A stretch of DNA of 64,000 nt, taken from assembly GCF_001634285.1 (NCBI RefSeq), contig NZ_CP015439.1:62001-126000 (forward strand), in the 5' to 3' direction. The notes beneath the pieces were generated by a model. It was not told the origin of the DNA. It was given only the letters and a program-made list of their open reading frames with translations, and made no database searches. Below are positions 57,459-64,000 of this stretch, piece after piece (the stretch's first letter is position 1; the number at the start of each line of letters is the position of its first letter). This DNA comes from Anoxybacillus amylolyticus. Its GTDB lineage: Bacteria > Bacillota > Bacilli > Bacillales > Anoxybacillaceae. The translations under genes and the position numbers were made by a program.

Positions 57459-59313
57459 ACGCTTTGTATTGGTGTTGATAGTCTTTCACAAACACACAGT
57501 TTTTCCCCGACCGCTTTGCCATATACAGCGCCTCATCTGCGCGTTTGAACAACTCGTTTGCTTCTTCACGGCGGTTTTTTTTCCAGTACGAAACGCCACA
57601 AGAAACGGTAACTGGCGGATTCGTTTCTTGTCGCACTTTTACCACTAGCCGATTTGCAATGGTCACACCAGTCGTTAACGGGACTTTTGGCAAATAAATC
57701 GCCAGTTCTTCTCCGCCCCAACGCGCCCCTATGTCATGCTCACGAATGTTTTGCTTAATAATATTCGCGACTTGCACGATAATATCGTCGCCCGTCTGGT
57801 GACCGTATGTGTCGTTTATGCTTTTGAAATTGTCGATATCAATTAAAATGAATGTGCCAAACGCATCAACTTCCATCGATTTTTTCAACTGCTCATCTAA
57901 ATAATGACGCGAGTATAACTTCGTCAAATAATCAGTAATTACCATACTTTCCAACTCTTCGCGAAGCATCGCATTCGCAAACGCCAATGTCGAATGATGG
58001 ATGAGCGACTGCAGCAGCTTAAACATTTCAAACGTAAAATGATAAGGCTCACGATGAAGCACGATTGCCATTCCCCTAAGCATGCCATTTTGCACCATCG
58101 GCACAGCCATCACTGAGTGATATTGGGGGGCAGACACGAAATTTACTTTTGCATCGCCTAAAAACACCATATCTCGCTCGGTACGAAGTCGCTTTGCCAC
58201 AAATTCAATATATTTTTTCGCTTGGCGCGATTGAAAAAATGGGGTGCTTCCAGGCAATAGCCTTTTCTTTTCTTGGTCAAATAAAAGGAACCCGATTTCT
58301 TCAGCGCCAAAGGAGCGTTTAATTTGGCTGACCATAAACTCTAGCGCATCTTGCAAACGCAAATTGGCATTCAATCGGTGCATCGTCTCATTAATTAGCT
58401 GCAAATCCGCCACCAATCGGCGCGACTGCTCATACAGTTTTGCATTTTCAAGCGCGCTACCTGCTGTATTCGCAAGCAATGAAATGAAATTGATTTCACT
58501 TTTTGGAAATTCCATAATATGCGAAGCGATAATCTCAATGACCCCATAAACCCCTTGAGCACCTTTAATTGGAGCATATAAAATGGAACGTTGAAGCGAA
58601 AGCGAATCTTCGAGTTGGATTTTCCCCGTCAAAAATGCTTGCATCGCTGCCATATTTTCATCTTCTTGTTCGAACATTAGCGTTTTGATCGGCAAACGTT
58701 CGTGATACGGATGGTCGTCAGATAAAAATAAGTAATACGTAAAGGAAGGATATACTTCTTGCAGCGTGTCGATAATTTCTTCTAGCACATCTTCTATTTT
58801 CATTGACGCATGAATTTTCGCAGTAAAATGATGAAGGCGTTCGTACCGTTTTTCTTCGCTCAACCCACGCGCAATTTTTTTCAATTTGCCAAATAAATAT
58901 GAAAAATCGGTTGCCATCTGTTCGAGAAACGCCTCGCTCGGACGCTGCTCTTTCGCATATAAAAGCTGCAAAACGCCCGAAAATTCTTCGGATTGTTGAA
59001 GCAATAGCTGCGCGACCGCGAATTGCTCGGTTTCTTCTATATGTACTCGCTCATACGGCGGAGATTTTTGCAATTCTATATCTGGAAACAAACTACAGGA
59101 CTCTGTTTTTGTTGTCACCTCTGGGTAAAACGTTTTCTCGACCGGGTCAAACAAAAACAACGTAACATCTTCGATCATTAGCTCCTGTTTTAGCAACAAA
59201 AACAACTGAAGCATCGTTTGCGAAAATTGCCCATAATCGTCATACGATAGTAACCAATCGAAAAACTTTTCCTTAAAAGCGGCGTACTTCTCTTTCTCAT
59301 GCACTTTCATCAT
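57457..59313 (-). CDS. dgcP: Diguanylate cyclase DgcP with GAF domains
   Basis: 618 aa, soluble. Two or three GAF-like domains (about 25-140, 160-295, 315-455) then a GGDEF domain (from about 460). The active site is GGEEL (ARWGGEELAIYLP) and an inhibitory I-site RxxD (REHD) stands five residues before it. Both therefore look functional: c-di-GMP synthesis with product feedback. YtrP/DgcP of B. subtilis is in the same place. The ribosome binding site is weak. Confidence 0.9.
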   Translation of the reverse strand: MMKVHEKEKYAAFKEKFFDWLLSYDDYGQFSQTMLQLFLLLKQELMIEDVTLFLFDPVEKTFYPEVTTKTESCSLFPDIELQKSPPYERVHIEETEQFAVAQLLLQQSEEFSGVLQLLYAKEQRPSEAFLEQMATDFSYLFGKLKKIARGLSEEKRYERLHHFTAKIHASMKIEDVLEEIIDTLQEVYPSFTYYLFLSDDHPYHERLPIKTLMFEQEDENMAAMQAFLTGKIQLEDSLSLQRSILYAPIKGAQGVYGVIEIIASHIMEFPKSEINFISLLANTAGSALENAKLYEQSRRLVADLQLINETMHRLNANLRLQDALEFMVSQIKRSFGAEEIGFLLFDQEKKRLLPGSTPFFQSRQAKKYIEFVAKRLRTERDMVFLGDAKVNFVSAPQYHSVMAVPMVQNGMLRGMAIVLHREPYHFTFEMFKLLQSLIHHSTLAFANAMLREELESMVITDYLTKLYSRHYLDEQLKKSMEVDAFGTFILIDIDNFKSINDTYGHQTGDDIIVQVANIIKQNIREHDIGARWGGEELAIYLPKVPLTTGVTIANRLVVKVRQETNPPVTVSCGVSYWKKNRREEANELFKRADEALYMAKRSGKNCVFVKDYQHQYKA

Positions 59314-59439
59314 GATTATTCACCCATATCTATAGTCTTTATCATTAAAATATATTACGTCATTTGAAAGATAGAAAGTTTTTTTCAAAAAATTACATCT
59401 TTTATTATACCACATAGATGGCAAACACAAAATAAGATG

Positions 59440-59468
59440 TTGACTTTATTTTGTAAAAATCATATAAT
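59440..59468 (+). promoter_or_regulatory. rpsD promoter
   Basis: TTGACT, 17-nt spacer, TATAAT: near-consensus sigma-A promoter about 190 nt before rpsD. Confidence 0.88.
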
Positions 59469-59474
59469 AGCGTT

Positions 59475-59654
59475 TGTGTAAAATATAGCAGCCTTAGTGA
59501 TCGCCTTTATGTGCCCATTTTGTTCCTCAGAAGAAGAGGTGTATCGTGTAACTCTTAGCTGCTAGAGCGAGGATACATGAAAACAAAATGGCCATAATTG
59601 TTGATTGCGTCTGCTTTTATTTTACCTAAAATAAAAGCGAAGGAGGAGCATTTA
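59475..59654 (+). ncRNA. rpsD leader RNA, likely S4 autoregulatory element
   Basis: TAGCAGC (59486-59492) pairs with GCTGCTA (59558-59564), and CCATTTTGTT (59515-59524) pairs with AACAAAATGG (59582-59591). The two helices interlock, a pseudoknot. Just before the ribosome binding site GCTTTTATTTTA / TAAAATAAAAGC forms a 12-bp hairpin (59612-59637). S4 is known to repress its own gene through the leader in B. subtilis; the structure is my reading. Confidence 0.7.
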
Positions 59655-60257
59655 ATGGCTCGTTACACAGGTCCAACTTGGAAAATTTCTCGCCGTCTTG
59701 GCATTTCGTTAAGCGGCACAGGTAAGGAATTGCAAAAGCGTCCTTACCCACCAGGACAACATGGTCCAGGACAACGCAAAAAACTTTCTGAATACGGTTT
59801 GCAATTGCAAGAAAAACAAAAGCTTCGCCATATGTACGGCGTGAACGAACGTCAATTCCGTAAAACGTTCGAGGAAGCTGGCAAAATGGCTGGTAAACAT
59901 GGTGAAAACTTCATGATCTTGCTTGAATCCCGCCTTGACAACCTTGTTTACCGTTTAGGCTTTGCGCGTACACGTCGCCAAGCTCGCCAATTAGTAAACC
60001 ACGGCCATATTTTAGTGGATGGAAGCCGCGTAGACATTCCGTCTTACCGTGTAAAACCTGGTCAAACAATTGCCGTTCGCGAAAAATCGCGCAACTTGCA
60101 AATCATTAAAGAAGCGTTAGAAGTCAACAACTTCGTACCAGACTATTTAACATTAGACGCGGAAAAATTAGAAGGAACGTACACTCGTTTCCCTGAGCGT
60201 TCTGAATTGCCTGCAGAAATCAACGAAGCGTTAATCGTTGAGTTCTACTCTCGTTAA
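59655..60257 (+). CDS. rpsD: 30S ribosomal protein S4
   Basis: 200 aa, standard length. N-terminal [15 protein letters not shown] and the S4 RNA-binding domain ([27 protein letters not shown]). One of the first proteins to bind 16S rRNA. AAGGAGGAG before ATG 59655. Codons are strongly optimised. Confidence 0.97.
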   Translation: MARYTGPTWKISRRLGISLSGTGKELQKRPYPPGQHGPGQRKKLSEYGLQLQEKQKLRHMYGVNERQFRKTFEEAGKMAGKHGENFMILLESRLDNLVYRLGFARTRRQARQLVNHGHILVDGSRVDIPSYRVKPGQTIAVREKSRNLQIIKEALEVNNFVPDYLTLDAEKLEGTYTRFPERSELPAEINEALIVEFYSR

Positions 60258-60262
60258 TAAGA

Positions 60263-60290
60263 AATCCCTCTGGACAAGTCCAGAGGGATT
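60263..60290. terminator. Shared terminator of rpsD and tyrS
   Basis: Perfect 13-bp stem AATCCCTCTGGAC and complement with AA loop and T-run after rpsD. Confidence 0.9.
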
Positions 60291-60294
60291 TTTT

Positions 60295-61838
<1,544 letters not shown>

Positions 61839-61867
61839 TTTTTACCACAATCCCCCCAAATTGTCAA
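61839..61867 (-). promoter_or_regulatory. tyrS promoter
   Basis: TTGACA (61867-61862), 17-nt spacer, TAAAAA (61844-61839). Placed immediately before the T-box. Confidence 0.75.
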
Positions 61868-61916
61868 ACTGCTTAACAGAAAAATGACAAAAAAACATAA
61901 TATTAGACAAGCGGTA

Positions 61917-61925
61917 TGGTATAAT
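61917..61925 (+). promoter_or_regulatory. Extended -10 of the penicillin-binding protein gene
   Basis: TGGTATAAT, 35 nt before the start codon; no good -35. Confidence 0.5.
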
Positions 61926-61959
61926 AAAAGTAATTTTCAGACGTATATGGAGGTTGTGT

Positions 61960-64000
61960 ATGGAGCAAGCAAAACAGCCTATTTCCTTTCCAAATTTGTT
62001 GCGACGATTATACGTTACATACGAAATTGCATGGAACGTACTACTTGTACTCGCTGTTGTATTGCTTTGCGCCGTTTCTTTTTCGTTCGGTGTCGGTGCA
62101 GGTTACTTTGCTTCTTTAGTAAAAGATATGCATATCCCATCGTATACCGAGATGAAAAAAGACATTTACAACTATGAAGAAACGACGCATATTTATTTTG
62201 CAAATCGCGTCTATTTAGGGAGCTTCCGTTCCGACATCGAACGGGAAGAGGTTCCTTTACAAGACGTTTCCCCCTATGTCATTAAAGCAATTATTGCAAC
62301 CGAAGACGAATATTTTTACGAACATAAAGGCGTCGTGCCAAAAGCGATTATTCGCGCCTTATTCCAAGAAACAACAAATTCTTCCCTTCGTACAGGAGGA
62401 AGTACGTTAACCCAACAGCTCGTCAAAAATCAAATTTTAACGAACGAAGTGTCGTTTGAACGAAAGGCTAAAGAAATTTTGCTCGCCCTTCGCCTCGAAC
62501 ACTTTTTTAACAAAGACGAAATTTTAGAAGCGTATTTAAACGTCGTCCCTTTTGGAAGAAACTCCTCCGGCCGCAACATCGCCGGCATCCAAGCAGCAGC
62601 GCAAGGGGTATTTGGCGTAAATGCAAAAGATTTAAATTTAGCACAAGCCGCCTTTTTGGCAGGACTCCCGCAAAGCCCCTTCGGATATACTCCGTTTACG
62701 AGCGACGGGGAAGTGAAAAAAGACATTTCTCCTGCCTTGCAGCGGATGAAAACAGTATTAACACGAATGAAAAAAGCGGGGTTCATCTCTGAAAGACAAT
62801 ACAACGAAGCGCTGGCGTATGACATCACTAAACATCTCGCCCCACCAAAGCCATCGCCATTTGAAAAATATCCATGGCTAACGATGGAAATTGAACAGCG
62901 GGCAAAAGCGATTTTAGCAGACGTACTCGCAAAAAAAGACGGCTATACAAAAAAAGATTTACAAAATAATTCTCCTTTATACGAAGAATATAAGGCAATG
63001 GCAGAAAGACAACTTCGACAAAACGGATACGACATTTACACAACCATCGACAAAGATATTTACGATCGCATGCAAGCAGTTGTTGCGAAATATCCGTATT
63101 TCGGAAGCGATATTGTCATGCAGGAAAAAGATAAGAAAACGGGCAAAATCGTCACAAAAGTAGAACCAGTCGAAGTCGGGGCGATGCTGATCGAAAACAA
63201 GACAGGGCGCATCATTAGCTTTGTCGGGGGACGAAATTATCATCGTGAACAACTAAACCACGCCACCCAAGCATATCGTTCGAACGGTTCAACGATGAAA
63301 CCGCTATTAGTCTACGCGCCAGCGATGGAAATGGGTATCGTGCAACCAGGAACAGTCATTCCAGATATTGATTTAAACGTGCAAACACCAAGTGGAACAT
63401 ACCGTCCAAAAAACGCCGATCACAAGACGCATGGACTCGTATCGGTGCGCCGCGCCTTGCAATATTCGTATAACATCCCAGCCGTGCGCACATATATGAA
63501 AACCATTAATCAACGACCGATGACGTATTTAGAAAAAATGGGCTTTACTAGTTTGACGAAGGCAGACGCTACTAACTTGTCAATGGCGCTCGGTGCGTTA
63601 ACAAAAGGGGTGACGGTCGAAGAAAACGTCAACGCATACGCTACGTTTGGGAATTACGGAACATTCGTGGATGCATATTTAATTGAGAAAATTGTCGCGA
63701 AAGATGGGAAGGTCGTTTACGAACATAAAAGCGAGCCAGTCAACGTCTTTTCGCCACAAACGTCCTATTTAACAATCGACATGATGCGTGATGTTATTCG
63801 TCAAGGAACGGCAGCGGCGCTTCCCTCATTTTTAAAATTCCGCGCCGATTGGGCAGGGAAAACAGGAACAGGACAAGATAATAAAGATGCGTGGTTTGTC
63901 GCAACGAATCCAAACGTTACGTTTGGAACGTGGATCGGTTATGATACGCCACGTCCCCTAGAGATGAGATATAAAGGCTTGACCTATAGCAAACGAAACT
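61960..64000 (+). CDS. Class A penicillin-binding protein, C-terminus cut by window edge
   Basis: 680 residues visible. Cytoplasmic tail, membrane anchor (VLLVLAVVLLCAVSFSFGVG, about 27-46), glycosyltransferase domain with ATEDEYFYEHKG (catalytic Glu) and RTGGSTLTQQLVKN, then the transpeptidase with active Ser444 in STMKP, SYN (QYSYNIPAV) and KTG (GKTGTGQDNKDAW). It polymerises and cross-links peptidoglycan. PBP1A-type; the paralogue cannot be named. ATG 61960 with GGAGG. Confidence 0.92.
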   Translation, partial: MEQAKQPISFPNLLRRLYVTYEIAWNVLLVLAVVLLCAVSFSFGVGAGYFASLVKDMHIPSYTEMKKDIYNYEETTHIYFANRVYLGSFRSDIEREEVPLQDVSPYVIKAIIATEDEYFYEHKGVVPKAIIRALFQETTNSSLRTGGSTLTQQLVKNQILTNEVSFERKAKEILLALRLEHFFNKDEILEAYLNVVPFGRNSSGRNIAGIQAAAQGVFGVNAKDLNLAQAAFLAGLPQSPFGYTPFTSDGEVKKDISPALQRMKTVLTRMKKAGFISERQYNEALAYDITKHLAPPKPSPFEKYPWLTMEIEQRAKAILADVLAKKDGYTKKDLQNNSPLYEEYKAMAERQLRQNGYDIYTTIDKDIYDRMQAVVAKYPYFGSDIVMQEKDKKTGKIVTKVEPVEVGAMLIENKTGRIISFVGGRNYHREQLNHATQAYRSNGSTMKPLLVYAPAMEMGIVQPGTVIPDIDLNVQTPSGTYRPKNADHKTHGLVSVRRALQYSYNIPAVRTYMKTINQRPMTYLEKMGFTSLTKADATNLSMALGALTKGVTVEENVNAYATFGNYGTFVDAYLIEKIVAKDGKVVYEHKSEPVNVFSPQTSYLTIDMMRDVIRQGTAAALPSFLKFRADWAGKTGTGQDNKDAWFVATNPNVTFGTWIGYDTPRPLEMRYKGLTYSKRN

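Overview
The window reads as chromosomal DNA of a moderately thermophilic, spore-forming Bacillaceae bacterium, most likely Anoxybacillus/Geobacillus-like. Three things point there. Gene order matches the Bacillus subtilis 'yt' region (gapB-coaE-mutM-polA-phoRP-mdh-icd-citZ-ytwI-ytvI-fxsA-pyk-pfkA-accAD-dnaE-ytrHI-nrnA-ytpI-ytoI ... argHG-moaB-ackA-ytxK-tpx-gerW-ytfI-yteJ-sppA-nadK2-ytcI-sspA-thiI-nifZ-ezrA-hisJ-ytsP-dgcP-rpsD-tyrS). PolA, Mdh, PfkA and TyrS resemble Geobacillus enzymes as I remember them. Sporulation genes are present (ytrH, ytrI, gerW, sspA). Taxonomy is inferred without any search.

Layout. 1-7.7 kb: glycolysis/gluconeogenesis (gapB), CoA synthesis (coaE), DNA repair and replication (mutM, polA) and phosphate sensing (phoPR). 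7.75-12.32 kb: a nested mobile island between phoP and a MaoC-like gene. It holds a collapsed IS607-type element (TnpA head fused to TnpB tail) and an IS1182-family element whose transposase is split by an antisense group II intron with its own reverse transcriptase. 12.3-21.5 kb: central carbon genes (mdh, icd, citZ, pyk, pfkA) with membrane proteins ytwI, ytvI and fxsA. 21.6-28.9 kb: accDA, a FadR/GntR regulator, dnaE and ytrHI; the malic enzyme gene expected between accD and dnaE is missing. 28.93-30.50 kb: an IS231-like IS4-family element inside the terminator between ytrI and nrnA. 30.5-38 kb: nrnA, ytpI, ytoI, a lone TnpB, ytkL, an aminopeptidase, ytkK, a small gene and uspA. 38.4-54 kb: argGH, moaB, a broken YcxB-like gene, ackA, ytxK, tpx, gerW, ytfI, yteJ, sppA, nadK2, ytcI, sspA, thiI and nifZ. 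54-64 kb: ezrA, hisJ, a free-methionine sulfoxide reductase, dgcP, rpsD, tyrS and the 5' part of a class A penicillin-binding protein.

Regulation visible in the sequence: CcpN-type sites at gapB, a cre site plus promoter at ackA, a cre-like site and promoter at citZ, ARG-like boxes at argG, a palindromic GntR operator upstream of the FadR-like gene, a tyrosine T-box at tyrS, a pseudoknot-capable leader at rpsD, and many intrinsic terminators, several overlapping stop codons. citZ-icd-mdh, pfkA-pyk, accD-accA, argG-argH, phoP-phoR and nifZ-thiI look like operons. I saw no tRNA, rRNA, CRISPR array or phage. The most unusual parts are the phoP-proximal island, the repeat pair around the GntR gene, and the regulatory RNAs.
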